A stretch of 64,000 nt of DNA from a virus (IMGVR_UViG_3300033150_001207:20204-84203), one strand, 5' to 3'; shown: positions 1-8,856, counted from the stretch's first letter. Notes: generated by a model from the sequence alone, not told the origin. Translations and numbers: made by a program.

Positions 1-1
1 A

Positions 2-1003
2 ATTCCCGCATTACATACTGGTAGTTTATTATTTATAGAATCAACAAGCGAGGGTCCCGGTGGATATTTTGCAGATTGGTGTAAAGAAGCGTATGACAGA
101 GAACTTCGAGGTATAAAACCCAACAAGCGTCAGTTCAAACTTAACTTTTACCCATGGCATGAAGCAAAACATAATAGACTCAATCCCGAAGGTATACAAA
201 TTTACCCCCGGCTGAATGATTATTTTTCTGATTTAAAACACAAACATAACATAGAGCTGGATGATGAACAAAAGGCCTGGTATGCGAATGAAATAAACAT
301 TTTTGAAGATAACATGAGGCGTGAGCATCCGAGTTACTTCGAGGAAGCTTTTTACGAATCAACAGAGGGGGCATACTATTCGCAACAATTCAGGAAAATG
401 CGGGAAGAAGGTAGAATTACTAAAGTGCCCTACGATCCAAGTTTTCTAGTCACAACATCCTGGGATATCGGGGTAGACGATTCGACTGCTATATGGTTTA
501 CCCAGACCTGCGGACGTGAACTACACTGGATTGATTATATAGAGTCCAGCGGTGAGGGAATAGGATATTATGTTGATTTACTGAGAGAAAGGCAGCGAAA
601 GTTCGGTTATAAATATGGGGCTCACATTGCCCCACCAGATATTATGGTAAGAGAGTTTGGTGCAGTCAACGCAGCGACACGTTGGCAGGCAGCAGCTAAT
701 TTAGGAATTAAGTTCGATATTGCACCAGCAGTAAGTGTTGCTGATGGAATACAGGCATTAAGAACCCTTCTAGATATTTCCTGGTTTGATGAAGAAAAAT
801 GTAGAGACGGTTATACCAAGTTGGAAAAATACCGTAAGGAATATGATGTGAGACTTGACAAATGGAAAGATAAACCGCGGCACGATCTTAATTCCCATGC
901 CAGCGACGCCGCACGCTATAGGGCAGTAGCCTGGAAAAGCAATGTACATACAAGCAATTTTAAAGTAGGGGAAAAATCAGTACCAGTGGGTGCATGGACA
1001 TAA
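2..1003 (+). CDS. Terminase large subunit, C-terminal part (5' truncated by window edge)
   Basis: The frame is open from base 2, so the N-terminal ATPase start lies outside the window. The first visible residues carry an ESTSEG stretch, like the ATPase coupling region of large terminases. The RNase H-like nuclease domain that cuts concatemeric phage DNA follows: a first acidic motif in SWDIGVDDSTAIW and a last acidic motif in HDLNSHASDAARY. The portal gene starts 10 bases downstream, the usual packaging pair. An internal ATG at 314 could be read as a start, but the protein family clearly continues upstream of it. Function is inferred from motifs and context; the family is well established. 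Confidence 0.9.
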   Translation: MPALHTGSLLFIESTSEGPGGYFADWCKEAYDRELRGIKPNKRQFKLNFYPWHEAKHNRLNPEGIQIYPRLNDYFSDLKHKHNIELDDEQKAWYANEINIFEDNMRREHPSYFEEAFYESTEGAYYSQQFRKMREEGRITKVPYDPSFLVTTSWDIGVDDSTAIWFTQTCGRELHWIDYIESSGEGIGYYVDLLRERQRKFGYKYGAHIAPPDIMVREFGAVNAATRWQAAANLGIKFDIAPAVSVADGIQALRTLLDISWFDEEKCRDGYTKLEKYRKEYDVRLDKWKDKPRHDLNSHASDAARYRAVAWKSNVHTSNFKVGEKSVPVGAWT

Positions 1004-1012
1004 GGATAGAGT

Positions 1013-3196
1013 ATGGCTGAGGTAATTAGATTATCACGAGAAGATATGGCAGAAAAACATGAAGAAGCAGTGCGGGAATCATATGCGGAAACCGAAAAGG
1101 CAATTGACCAGATTTCCCAAAGGGTTCAATCCCAGAGACAATTTAGTAATCTGGCAAGTTATATTCGGAGTTGCTGGAACAGTGCTCGTTCTGCCAAAAT
1201 GGATATCCAGAAAGAGTTATATGAAAGTGCTTTGCAGCGTCGGGGTGAATACACACCCCAAAAGTTAAACGAGATAAAGCAACTTCCTGGCTCAACTGTA
1301 TTCATGAATATAACATCGGTTAAATGCCGTGCTGCCGAGGCGTGGATAGATGATTCTCTTGGACATCAAGATACTCAGATATGGGACATAAAACCGACGC
1401 CCATTCCAGACTTGCCTCCGCATATAAAAGAATACATTGAAAAGCTCGCTCAGTTTCGGGTCAGTAAAAATCCTCTTTTATTCCAAACAATCGAAAGTCA
1501 AAAAGAGTTTCAGGATTATCTCATATCGAACACTCATATAGAAATGCAGAAACAGGCAGAACTTGCCGCTGAACGTATGAGATTTAAAATTGAAGACCAA
1601 CTTATCGAAGCCAACTGGGTAGATGCACTTAAAGAAGTTATATCTGATGTTATTACATACAAAGCGGGATTTCTGAAAGGTCCAATTGTAAGACGTAAAC
1701 TCACGCTCAAATGGGAACATGATGAAAGGACTGGAACATGGAATCCTAAAATAGAACCCAGGCTGGTTGTTAATTACGAACGTATATCCCCTTTTGATAT
1801 ATATCCCGCACCTTCTGCTACCGGTATAAATACTGGATTTTTGATTGAGCACCACAGGCTAATCAGGCAGGATTTGGTAGATTTGATAGGCGTCCCCGGT
1901 TATCATACCCCAACCATCAGAAAAGTATTGAAGGAATACGGTAGCGGTGGACTCAGGGATTGGGTAAGAGTACAATCACTTAAAGAAGAAGCTGAGGGTA
2001 GAAAAGATATAGAATCCGCATCGGAAACCCCCTCTCCTGATAAAACAATAGATGCACTCGAATTCTGGGGTGATGCACCCGGTAGACTTCTTCTTGAATG
2101 GGGACTGAAAACAGATGCCATAGATGATCCTGATAAAGAATATCATATCAGTGCATGGCTGATTGGTGAATATGTCATTAAAGCCACGTTAAATCAACAT
2201 CCTACTGGAAACAAACCGTACTATAAGACTTCATTTGAGAATATACCGGGTTCGTTCTGGGGTCGAGGTGTCCCTGAAATTATGAAAGATATTCAGGCGG
2301 TCTGTAATGCAACCGCAAGAGCGCTTATCAATAATTTGAGCATATCAAGTGCTCCTCAGACGATGGTTGATGTCAATCAGCTCGCATCGGGGCAAAATAT
2401 TGAAGAAATGTATCCTTGGAAACTATGGTATATCGACACCTCTACTGCTGGATTATCTAAAAACAGAGCGATTGAGTTTTTCCAGCCTAATTCCAATGCT
2501 GACCAATTGCTCAGAGTGTATCAATACTATAAGAAAGAAGCGGATGAACATACTGGTATACCTTCTTATACGTATGGGTCGCCCGATGTTGGTGCTGGGG
2601 CCAGAACAGCGACAGGGCTTTCAATTCTTATGTCTAACGCGGCCAAAGGAATTCGTTTTGCTATATCCAATATTGATTTTAGTATAATCAGACCTTCTAT
2701 AGATAATCTATATACGTTTAATATGTTGTATGATGAAGATGCGAGTATCAAGGGTGATTTACAGGTTGTTACGAAGGGCGCTCTTAGTCTTATACAGAAG
2801 GAAACAACTGCCGTACGTCGTGTGGAAATGCTGAATACTCTGGCAACAAACCCTGTTTATTTAGAAGTTATCGGGAAGAGAGGTATCTCTAATTTACTTA
2901 GAGAAGTTATTGGCACACTTGATATGCCAACTGAGAGTATTGTACCAAGTGAACAAGACATAGAATCTCAAGATATACAAAAACAGATAATATTGCAACT
3001 GCAACAAGGATTGATGGCAATACAGCAAGGTCAGATAACACCAGATGAATTCGTAGCAACGTTAATTCAATTACTTGGTATACAAGCCCCAGAACAATCA
3101 ACTAAGGGAACGCCGCAAAAGCCAGCTACTCTGATGCCAAGCGGTGAGCGTGCAGGTGGAATTGATACGAGTTTATATGTAAAACAAAAGCAGTAA
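1013..3196 (+). CDS. Portal protein
   Basis: A 727-residue protein directly after the terminase, in the portal position. It forms the DNA entry and exit ring at one capsid vertex. The size is close to long podovirus portals of the P22 type. The N-terminal third is mostly charged and helical. The middle holds a PGSFWGRGVPEIMKDIQ segment followed by PSYTYGSPDVGAGARTATG, a pattern common in podovirus portals. The C-terminus is Gln-rich (QKQIILQLQQGLMAIQQGQ) and probably forms the helical barrel. ATG start follows AAGGATAGAGT. Assigned mainly by size, order and this pattern. Confidence 0.85.
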   Translation: MAEVIRLSREDMAEKHEEAVRESYAETEKAIDQISQRVQSQRQFSNLASYIRSCWNSARSAKMDIQKELYESALQRRGEYTPQKLNEIKQLPGSTVFMNITSVKCRAAEAWIDDSLGHQDTQIWDIKPTPIPDLPPHIKEYIEKLAQFRVSKNPLLFQTIESQKEFQDYLISNTHIEMQKQAELAAERMRFKIEDQLIEANWVDALKEVISDVITYKAGFLKGPIVRRKLTLKWEHDERTGTWNPKIEPRLVVNYERISPFDIYPAPSATGINTGFLIEHHRLIRQDLVDLIGVPGYHTPTIRKVLKEYGSGGLRDWVRVQSLKEEAEGRKDIESASETPSPDKTIDALEFWGDAPGRLLLEWGLKTDAIDDPDKEYHISAWLIGEYVIKATLNQHPTGNKPYYKTSFENIPGSFWGRGVPEIMKDIQAVCNATARALINNLSISSAPQTMVDVNQLASGQNIEEMYPWKLWYIDTSTAGLSKNRAIEFFQPNSNADQLLRVYQYYKKEADEHTGIPSYTYGSPDVGAGARTATGLSILMSNAAKGIRFAISNIDFSIIRPSIDNLYTFNMLYDEDASIKGDLQVVTKGALSLIQKETTAVRRVEMLNTLATNPVYLEVIGKRGISNLLREVIGTLDMPTESIVPSEQDIESQDIQKQIILQLQQGLMAIQQGQITPDEFVATLIQLLGIQAPEQSTKGTPQKPATLMPSGERAGGIDTSLYVKQKQ

Positions 3197-3209
3197 GCGA
3201 GAGGGTATT

Positions 3210-3479
3210 GTGAAACCGCCAGACAAAGATGTGCTTATAGCGATAGAAGGATTGAAAGCCACCAATTTTGCTCAGTTCGAGAAGATTGTCGAGTGGTTTA
3301 GAGAATCGTACGAATCTGACCTTAAAAATGCTCTCAGTCCGATTGTCAGTGATAAAGAACAACACCAAGCAGCGGGTTCGGCAAATACACTCAGTTTTAT
3401 ACTTAATGTCATAGAAAGCGCTCGTAATAGAATTGAAAGCACGAATTATATTGAGTATGTAACTTCAAAAAAAGGATAG
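3210..3479 (+). CDS. Small protein between portal and head genes
   Basis: Unrecognised 89-residue, mostly helical and charged protein that starts at GTG behind GAGAGGG, 13 bases after the portal stop. Residues 18-34 (NFAQFEKIVEWFRESYE) look amphipathic. Small proteins of this type and place occur in many podovirus head modules, but no specific function can be given. Confidence 0.7.
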   Translation: MKPPDKDVLIAIEGLKATNFAQFEKIVEWFRESYESDLKNALSPIVSDKEQHQAAGSANTLSFILNVIESARNRIESTNYIEYVTSKKG

Positions 3480-3552
3480 AATATAACGATGGTTGGTAGT
3501 TATAGATTGCATGCAAAAGACAATACACACAGGGGAATAGTTATGAATAAGG

Positions 3553-3569
3553 TTCGGGAACTCCCCGAA
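3553..3569 (+). promoter_or_regulatory. Short hairpin in the 3480-3613 gap
   Basis: TTCGGG and CCCGAA form a six-pair stem with a five-base loop, 45 bases before the next start. No U-tract follows, so it looks like a transcript-stabilising or processing hairpin and not a terminator. A ten-codon reading frame (ATG at 3543, behind AGGGGA) spans it and could be a leader peptide, but this is weak. Confidence 0.35.
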
Positions 3570-3613
3570 GCCTGAAGAAAGTCGAACTAATTCTTTCAGA
3601 GGAGTTAAAAACA

Positions 3614-4000
3614 ATGGCACGTTATGAGAATTTTACAGTAACAGACCTGTATGTAGATAATATATACGGTTTACACAGCCTATCAAGCGATGTGGTTGAT
3701 TTCGGTGAAGATGCTGATGGTGTTGATGTTAAATTCTACGGTGATACGAGTGGGGTTTATGTATTATGGGATGAGTCGGCAGATTCTCTGTGCTTTAACA
3801 GCGCTGACATAACCGTTAGTAATGCACAGATTCAGTTTTCAAGCGCCGATGGTGCGCCATTTGTATTTGCTAACGACGGGTGTAGTGATTGCGCCGATAT
3901 GGCGTCAGCTGTATCAAGTACCATCAATGCGGTTGTTAAAGTCAAAGTCGGTGCTACAACCACTTATCTGGTTGGATATGACGGGTACACCGCTGCATAG
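3614..4000 (+). CDS. Putative virion decoration or fibre-related protein
   Basis: A 128-residue, beta-rich protein with a strong ribosome binding site (AGAGGAG). The central part (GVDVKFYGDTSGVYVLWDES) matches a motif often seen in phage fibre and structural proteins, where it reads 'D-V-K-F-[YF]-G-D-T-[SA]-G-x-Y-x-x-W-D'. Four Cys residues near the C-terminus (one CSDC pair) are unusual for the type. It lies between portal and the sugar island, so a surface-exposed virion role is possible. Exact function unknown. Confidence 0.6.
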   Translation: MARYENFTVTDLYVDNIYGLHSLSSDVVDFGEDADGVDVKFYGDTSGVYVLWDESADSLCFNSADITVSNAQIQFSSADGAPFVFANDGCSDCADMASAVSSTINAVVKVKVGATTTYLVGYDGYTAA

Positions 4001-4033
4001 GTGTAATATAATACAACACAACAGGGGAATATT

Positions 4034-4969
4034 ATGAAATTGAGTTACGATAACTACCTCGTTACCGGGGGTGCAGGATTTATTGGCAGCCATCTTGGCG
4101 AAGCAATAGTTAAACAGGGCAAGAAGCTAGTGATCCTTGATAACTTAATAACGGGAAAGAGAGAAAATTTAGAACCGTGGTGGGATGAACAGCTTTGTAC
4201 ATTTGTAGAAGCTGATATTAGCGACTATAATTCAATCCACCCATATTTTGATAGTGTTGATATTGTATTCCATAATGCCGCTTCCAAATGTACCGTATGC
4301 AGAAAAGCCCCAAATACTGATTTAATGGTCAATGCATGGGGTTCGTTAAATGTATTCAGAGCTTCGCAAAGTGCCGGGGTAAAGAAAGTTATTCATGCCT
4401 CCACTGGTTCTACGATGGAAGGTAATCCGAAATCATTCTATGGTGTAAGCAAGCTTGCGGCTGAAAATTACCTTGCTGTTATGCGAGAGTACCATCCCGA
4501 ATTTGTTTATTCTATATTGCGATATTACCATGTCTATGGAACTCGTCAGGATAATAGCGACGAAGGCGGCGTGATACCTATATTTATACGCAATGTTCTC
4601 AATAACGAACCTATTGTTATATTTGGCGACGGTAAACAGGTTAGGCATTTTACTACCGTCGAAGATGTTGTGAAAGCCAATTTATATGTATCCGAGGTAG
4701 ATGAATTTAGCTGGTATCCAGAATCGCCGCTTACTGTAGTATCAGATGTAAAGATTAGTATTTTAGATTTAGCACATTTAATATGTGAATTGATGGGTAA
4801 GCCAGATCATGAGATTATATTCAGACCAGAAAAACATGGTGATGTAAAAAACTTTGAATTTGTCAGAAGCTATAATCTTGATGAATTGGTACGGTTCAAC
4901 AATGACCTCGAAGGCGAGCTTAAAAAAGTGATAAACTGGTATAGAGAAAAATACAAATCAAGGCGATAA
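4034..4969 (+). CDS. NAD-dependent sugar epimerase/dehydratase (SDR family)
   Basis: A 311-residue extended short-chain dehydrogenase/reductase. Residues 11-20 give the Rossmann dinucleotide motif TGGAGFIGSH. The catalytic Tyr-x-x-x-Lys is Y136-GVS-K140. Other family patterns are VFHNAA, VYGTRQDNSDEGGVIPIFI and GDGKQVRHFTTVEDV. Such enzymes convert nucleotide sugars, for example UDP-glucose/galactose epimerases or dTDP-glucose dehydratases; the substrate cannot be read from sequence. It is the first of four sugar-related genes (to 8234) in the virion operon, so it probably makes the sugar used by the two glycosyltransferases downstream. RBS AGGGGA. Confidence 0.9.
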   Translation: MKLSYDNYLVTGGAGFIGSHLGEAIVKQGKKLVILDNLITGKRENLEPWWDEQLCTFVEADISDYNSIHPYFDSVDIVFHNAASKCTVCRKAPNTDLMVNAWGSLNVFRASQSAGVKKVIHASTGSTMEGNPKSFYGVSKLAAENYLAVMREYHPEFVYSILRYYHVYGTRQDNSDEGGVIPIFIRNVLNNEPIVIFGDGKQVRHFTTVEDVVKANLYVSEVDEFSWYPESPLTVVSDVKISILDLAHLICELMGKPDHEIIFRPEKHGDVKNFEFVRSYNLDELVRFNNDLEGELKKVINWYREKYKSRR

Positions 4970-4991
4970 AAAAACAATAGCGGGAAAAAGA

Positions 4992-6161
4992 ATGTCCGAC
5001 TTTTACTGGCGTAATAAAGTCTTCAAGAGCGAACTTGGAAAATCCGCATGGGTATATAAAATTATACCAAAAGAATTAACCGTGAGGAAAACCATTGAGC
5101 CTGGACTCATAGAACCGCTCACTGAACATTATTTAAAAACACCGTTTTATGAAGTCAATATTGTTCCATACCATGAAGCACAAACGCAAGAAGTGGCTGA
5201 TTTTGTTGCCAAAGGTTGCAAATCAAAAAATATAAGTAAACAAAAGTTCTCGAAACTGTACTACGAGACATTAAAAAGAGTTATAAAAGAGAACTGGGAA
5301 TCGGATAAGTTTCATGTGCTATTACAGTCATCTGGGTATGATTCACGTCTTATCTCCATGGCAATCAAAGACAATCATAAAGAACTTGGGGATAGATGGC
5401 TCGGTGATATAATAATAGTTGAGTCTGGTAGTGAATTCAAGCTATTTAAAAAAATAATGAAACATATGGATTGGAAGCCTTATCAGTATACGGTATATAA
5501 CAACGGTGATAATCCAGATTTGAACATAAATGAATATTACTCTGATAATTTCGATTTCAAAAAAGCATGGAAAAGATTGAATGGATACTCAAGCTATCCG
5601 ATGAATCAGTATGATTTGATTGTTGACTGGTTGTACGATACCAACATAATACCAGAAAACAGAGAGTATCAGGGTTGGTCTGGTTATGGTTCAAACGAGA
5701 CAACATTAGCAATTGCATGGAATATGGGTATTCCATGGTATTTCAGACATTATTATTATCACGGGTTATCGCATTTTCCGAGAGAGAACTGGGTATTTCC
5801 GTACTTGCATTTTGATATGCTGGATTTATTACAAACTTATGGGCAGAATTACGCAAAAGAAACATTTAGCAAAAGGGCTGGAATACCAGAATTGGTGCTT
5901 AATGAATTATTTCCTGAATTGCAAAAGATACCCAAAATGTATCTTGAAGATTTAGTGAACGCTGGATATAGGACAATTTCGGACAGCCTATTGGAACAGG
6001 TTAGCAAAGATTACTTTGCATCGTGGTATGGGAAAAACGTAAACCCGAATGTCAAACCACAGAAACAGATTGATTATTTATCATGGTGGGTTTGCTGGAG
6101 CATGGCGAGTTTTTGTGAGTATTTATTGGAAAACAATTACAACATATTAATAGGACAATAA
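4992..6161 (+). CDS. PP-loop-like protein, asparagine synthase-related
   Basis: A 389-residue protein. VLLQSSGYDSRLISMAI (about residues 109-125, core SSGYDSR at 113-119) resembles the SGGxDS pyrophosphate loop of asparagine synthase and related ATP pyrophosphatases that activate a carboxyl or sugar substrate. There is no N-terminal glutaminase Cys, so it would be an ammonia-dependent or partner-dependent amidotransferase-like enzyme, if active. The second Gly of SGG is replaced by Tyr. The C-terminal half is rich in Trp and Tyr. It sits between an epimerase and two glycosyltransferases, which suggests amide or amino modification of a sugar. The call rests on one motif plus context. Confidence 0.55.
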   Translation: MSDFYWRNKVFKSELGKSAWVYKIIPKELTVRKTIEPGLIEPLTEHYLKTPFYEVNIVPYHEAQTQEVADFVAKGCKSKNISKQKFSKLYYETLKRVIKENWESDKFHVLLQSSGYDSRLISMAIKDNHKELGDRWLGDIIIVESGSEFKLFKKIMKHMDWKPYQYTVYNNGDNPDLNINEYYSDNFDFKKAWKRLNGYSSYPMNQYDLIVDWLYDTNIIPENREYQGWSGYGSNETTLAIAWNMGIPWYFRHYYYHGLSHFPRENWVFPYLHFDMLDLLQTYGQNYAKETFSKRAGIPELVLNELFPELQKIPKMYLEDLVNAGYRTISDSLLEQVSKDYFASWYGKNVNPNVKPQKQIDYLSWWVCWSMASFCEYLLENNYNILIGQ

Positions 6162-6176
6162 CGCAGGGGAAAAATT

Positions 6177-7169
6177 ATGTTTGATGTATTAGCACTCTGT
6201 CAATTCGATTGGGCAAACACAGCTTATAAGTTTTGCCAGTGCTTACAAACACTGGGTATTAACGTAATCGGGTATAAGGGGCAACCTCATGAATTTAATT
6301 ATGTCAATCAGTTGCCTATTCATCTGGAACTTAATAAAGGTATAATTGGCAATAAACATCCGCTTGTCGTATTCGCACCCGGCATGAAAGGGCTTGTTGA
6401 AAAGGCCAAAGTTGTACATTTCTTTGCAAGTACATTTATTGAAACGGGTGTTGATTTATCAAATAAGAAAATAATTGCACAACATGGCGGTACAACTTAC
6501 AGGCTTGATCCAAAAGCAAGTAACGAGGTGTTCAATCCGATGGTTACTGCTACAATAATACAGTACCCAACGTTACTTAACAAGGGCGCAAAGAATGAAC
6601 ACTTAATTTATTATCCAGTTGATACCAATTTCATACAGCCAGATTTTGAACGCAAAGGCAAAAGTAAACTCATAGTGGGACATTTTCCGAGTACATGCGA
6701 TTCAAAAGGTACTGAAACCATTGTGAATGTAATGGACAAATTGAAGGACAAATTCGAGTATATAGGTGTACGCAAAGATATTCGCATCGATTGGTTGAAC
6801 AATCTCGAAAGGGTAAACAAATGCGACATATTAATAGAAACAATTAAGCCAGAGTTGATGGGAAAAGAATTTGGAAGCTGGGGAAATGCCTGCCTGGAAG
6901 CTGCCGCTCTCGGTAAAATAGTGATAACCAATGATAATTATCAAGATATATATAAACGGGAATATGGCAATTGGTTCGAGCCTATGATAGCCAATGACGG
7001 TGAACAACTCGAACAAAGATTACTCGAATTGTATGATTATATGGATAAAGAAATATTCCATAAGAAACAAGCATCACGGGAATGGGTAGTACAATGCCAT
7101 TCAATATCTGTTACTGCCGAACGCCTGTGGGATAAAGCTTATCAATATCTAAACATCGGGAGAAAATAA
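6177..7169 (+). CDS. Glycosyltransferase, GT4-like (first of two)
   Basis: A 330-residue GT-B fold candidate. The N-terminal half has AQHGGTTYRL, an acceptor-side segment. The C-terminal half has VGHFPSTCDSKGTETIV, the usual donor-domain opening, then GSWGNACLEAAALGKIVITND, in which the Glu and following Ala/Gly fit the donor-binding helix of family 4 glycosyltransferases. It would transfer a nucleotide sugar to an acceptor. The next gene starts immediately after its stop codon, so the two are translated together. RBS AGGGGAAAA. Confidence 0.75.
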   Translation: MFDVLALCQFDWANTAYKFCQCLQTLGINVIGYKGQPHEFNYVNQLPIHLELNKGIIGNKHPLVVFAPGMKGLVEKAKVVHFFASTFIETGVDLSNKKIIAQHGGTTYRLDPKASNEVFNPMVTATIIQYPTLLNKGAKNEHLIYYPVDTNFIQPDFERKGKSKLIVGHFPSTCDSKGTETIVNVMDKLKDKFEYIGVRKDIRIDWLNNLERVNKCDILIETIKPELMGKEFGSWGNACLEAAALGKIVITNDNYQDIYKREYGNWFEPMIANDGEQLEQRLLELYDYMDKEIFHKKQASREWVVQCHSISVTAERLWDKAYQYLNIGRK

Positions 7170-8234
7170 ATGAATGTAAAACCGAAAGTAACAATGATTA
7201 GCTTACATTGCTGCATAAGAGTTGTCAAAGAAGCAATAGCACTAAAGAATCATGGGTATGAGGTGCACGGAATACTCGGTGCATTGGCAATGCGTGATGT
7301 ATTCGATACAATCACCATATTTACGGATGGGGATAGTTTACAAAAAGCGGTTAAAGATTCAAATGCTGATATATTTCATGTGCATAATGAACCAGATTGG
7401 ATTGTACCATTAATAAAATACCCAGCGAAGAAAAAACCTATTATCTGGGATATGCACGACCCTGAACATTTACGTGATAACAATCCGAAACCAGAAGAAA
7501 CGACATCTGTCATGCTTGCGGATGGTATTGTACACGTAAGTGAACCATGTATGAAAGCACTACATAAAGCGTATGAATATAATAAACCAGAATGCGTAAT
7601 ACATTCAATGGTAAATGAAAAGTTTATGCCGCCAGATAATGCAATTATTCCAGACCCAAGTTTTAAATCAATTGTATATGAAGGGGGTATAGACGATACC
7701 GAAAAACCTGTTATAATCGGCGAAGACCCATCGGGTTCAGATAAAACGCTAGCCAGAGTAAATTTAAGATATATTATTGATATAGTAAAAGCTTTTTGTG
7801 TTTCTGGGTACAATTTTACAATTCTTTGTGCAAAGAATCTTAAAAATAATAATTATCAGAATGCAGGCGCTTTTGTTGTAAAACCAGTGCCATATGGTCA
7901 GATGTTGTTAGGTTTGCGTTCTCATGGATTAGGACTTAACGGTTCCCCATACAATTCAAGACTGTTGCAATATGCTTCACCGAATAAATTATGGGAATAT
8001 ATAAGTCAGGGTGTTGTGCCAGTGTGTTTTAATACAGACGAAAGTTTCAGACTTTGTGAACAGTATGATATCGGATTAAAGTTGACTTCACTTAACAATA
8101 TAGAAAGCCAGTTGACTGAAGCGCCGCAAAAACGAAAGAATCTGCTTAAAGTAAGAAAAGAATTCACAATGGAAAGTGAAATACCGAAGCTGATGAGGCT
8201 GTACGAAAAAGTATTGAGTAATGAAAAAACATAA
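7170..8234 (+). CDS. Glycosyltransferase, GT4-like (second of two)
   Basis: A 354-residue protein. IIWDMHDPEHLR (about residues 90-101) is typical of family 4 glycosyltransferase N-terminal domains. IVYEGGID opens the donor domain, and SPNKLWEYISQGVVPVCFN near residue 270 is the donor-site helix region. It probably acts with the preceding enzyme on the same glycan or on a virion protein. Start ATG abuts the upstream TAA, and the upstream GGGAG serves as RBS. The 8.3 kb small RNA candidate is transcribed from the other strand toward the 3' end of this gene. Confidence 0.8.
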   Translation: MNVKPKVTMISLHCCIRVVKEAIALKNHGYEVHGILGALAMRDVFDTITIFTDGDSLQKAVKDSNADIFHVHNEPDWIVPLIKYPAKKKPIIWDMHDPEHLRDNNPKPEETTSVMLADGIVHVSEPCMKALHKAYEYNKPECVIHSMVNEKFMPPDNAIIPDPSFKSIVYEGGIDDTEKPVIIGEDPSGSDKTLARVNLRYIIDIVKAFCVSGYNFTILCAKNLKNNNYQNAGAFVVKPVPYGQMLLGLRSHGLGLNGSPYNSRLLQYASPNKLWEYISQGVVPVCFNTDESFRLCEQYDIGLKLTSLNNIESQLTEAPQKRKNLLKVRKEFTMESEIPKLMRLYEKVLSNEKT

Positions 8235-8242
8235 TCCTTATA

Positions 8243-8326
8243 GTAAAACCACCCATTCCGTACGTTACGTACTCACCAATTGGGTGGGGAATAGGTGGCG
8301 TCCTGTGTGTTAGATAAAACCTAACG
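8243..8326 (-). ncRNA. Candidate small RNA with two hairpins and a U-tract
   Basis: Read on the minus strand, downstream of the promoter at 8333-8361. Hairpin 1 is GTTAG...CTAAC (8309-8325). Hairpin 2 pairs CCACCTATTCC with GGAATGGGTGG (arms 8288-8298 and 8249-8259), with one G-U pair, and is followed by UUUU, which makes it look like an intrinsic terminator. Inner repeats around GTACG-TAA-CGTAC can form a second small stem. A related sequence with the same promoter lies in the opposite orientation at 38022-38130. Hairpin 1 is kept by compensating changes (GTTAG/CTAAC here, GTTGG/CCAAC there). Expression is inferred. Confidence 0.55.
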
Positions 8327-8332
8327 AAAGTA

Positions 8333-8361
8333 AATATACACAATGCAAAGCAATAAGTCAA
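8333..8361 (-). promoter_or_regulatory. Sigma70-like promoter for the 8.3 kb small RNA
   Basis: On the minus strand: TTGACT (8356-8361), 17-base spacer, TATATT (8333-8338). The -10 is followed by a TACTTTCGTT stretch that is nearly shared with the 38 kb promoter (ACTTTCGTT after its TATATT). The conserved spacing and downstream sequence support a real promoter that points leftward, against the late genes. Confidence 0.6.
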
Positions 8362-8414
8362 TAAAAAATAATATGTTTGTTTTATTTAATTTTTATTAAC
8401 ACAAGGAGAAGAAA

Positions 8415-8780
8415 ATGTTACTAACAGCGAAAGAGCGTATTATTCTGTTATCTATTTTACCGAACGAAAACACCAACTATATCACACTCAAAGTTGTGCA
8501 TGATTTAAAAATGAATGCAGCTCTCAGTGATGAGGAATTTGATAAAGTAGAGACTAATGAACAGAGTACAAGAATTGAAGGTTTGAATAAAATTCCAGAT
8601 AAGGAAATCAAGATAGGAAATAAAGCGAAAGAAATAGTTCTTAACAGTCTTGTCAAATTAGATAAAGCGAATAAACTGACATTTGATCATTTCACGTTAT
8701 GTGAAAAATTTAATCTGGGTAAAAAATTAGAAGAATTAAAAAGAAAGGAAAATGAAGATCGAAATAACAGTAAGAAATAA
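8415..8780 (+). CDS. Small helical protein before the scaffold gene
   Basis: Unrecognised 121-residue Lys/Glu-rich protein. Strong RBS (AAGGAGAAGAAA then ATG). Residues 10-45 resemble a small domain seen in phage proteins upstream of scaffolds (LLSILPNENTNYITLK...), and the C-terminus is a charged helix. Its place suggests a capsid assembly accessory role, unproved. Confidence 0.65.
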   Translation: MLLTAKERIILLSILPNENTNYITLKVVHDLKMNAALSDEEFDKVETNEQSTRIEGLNKIPDKEIKIGNKAKEIVLNSLVKLDKANKLTFDHFTLCEKFNLGKKLEELKRKENEDRNNSKK

Positions 8781-8808
8781 CAATGTAACTTTTAACCCAA
8801 ACGGATAC

Positions 8809-8856
8809 TTAATAGTAAAGCCCGTGTAATTGTTTACATGGATACTATGCTATTAA
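8809..8856 (+). promoter_or_regulatory. Long nested hairpin upstream of the scaffold
   Basis: TTAATAGTA (8809-8817) pairs with TACTATGCTATTAA (8843-8856), and inside it CCGTGTAA pairs with TTACATGG around a short loop. The whole 48-base element is nearly palindromic and lies 17 bases before the scaffold start. It could be an RNA processing site or a protein-binding site. No U-tract follows. Confidence 0.4.
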
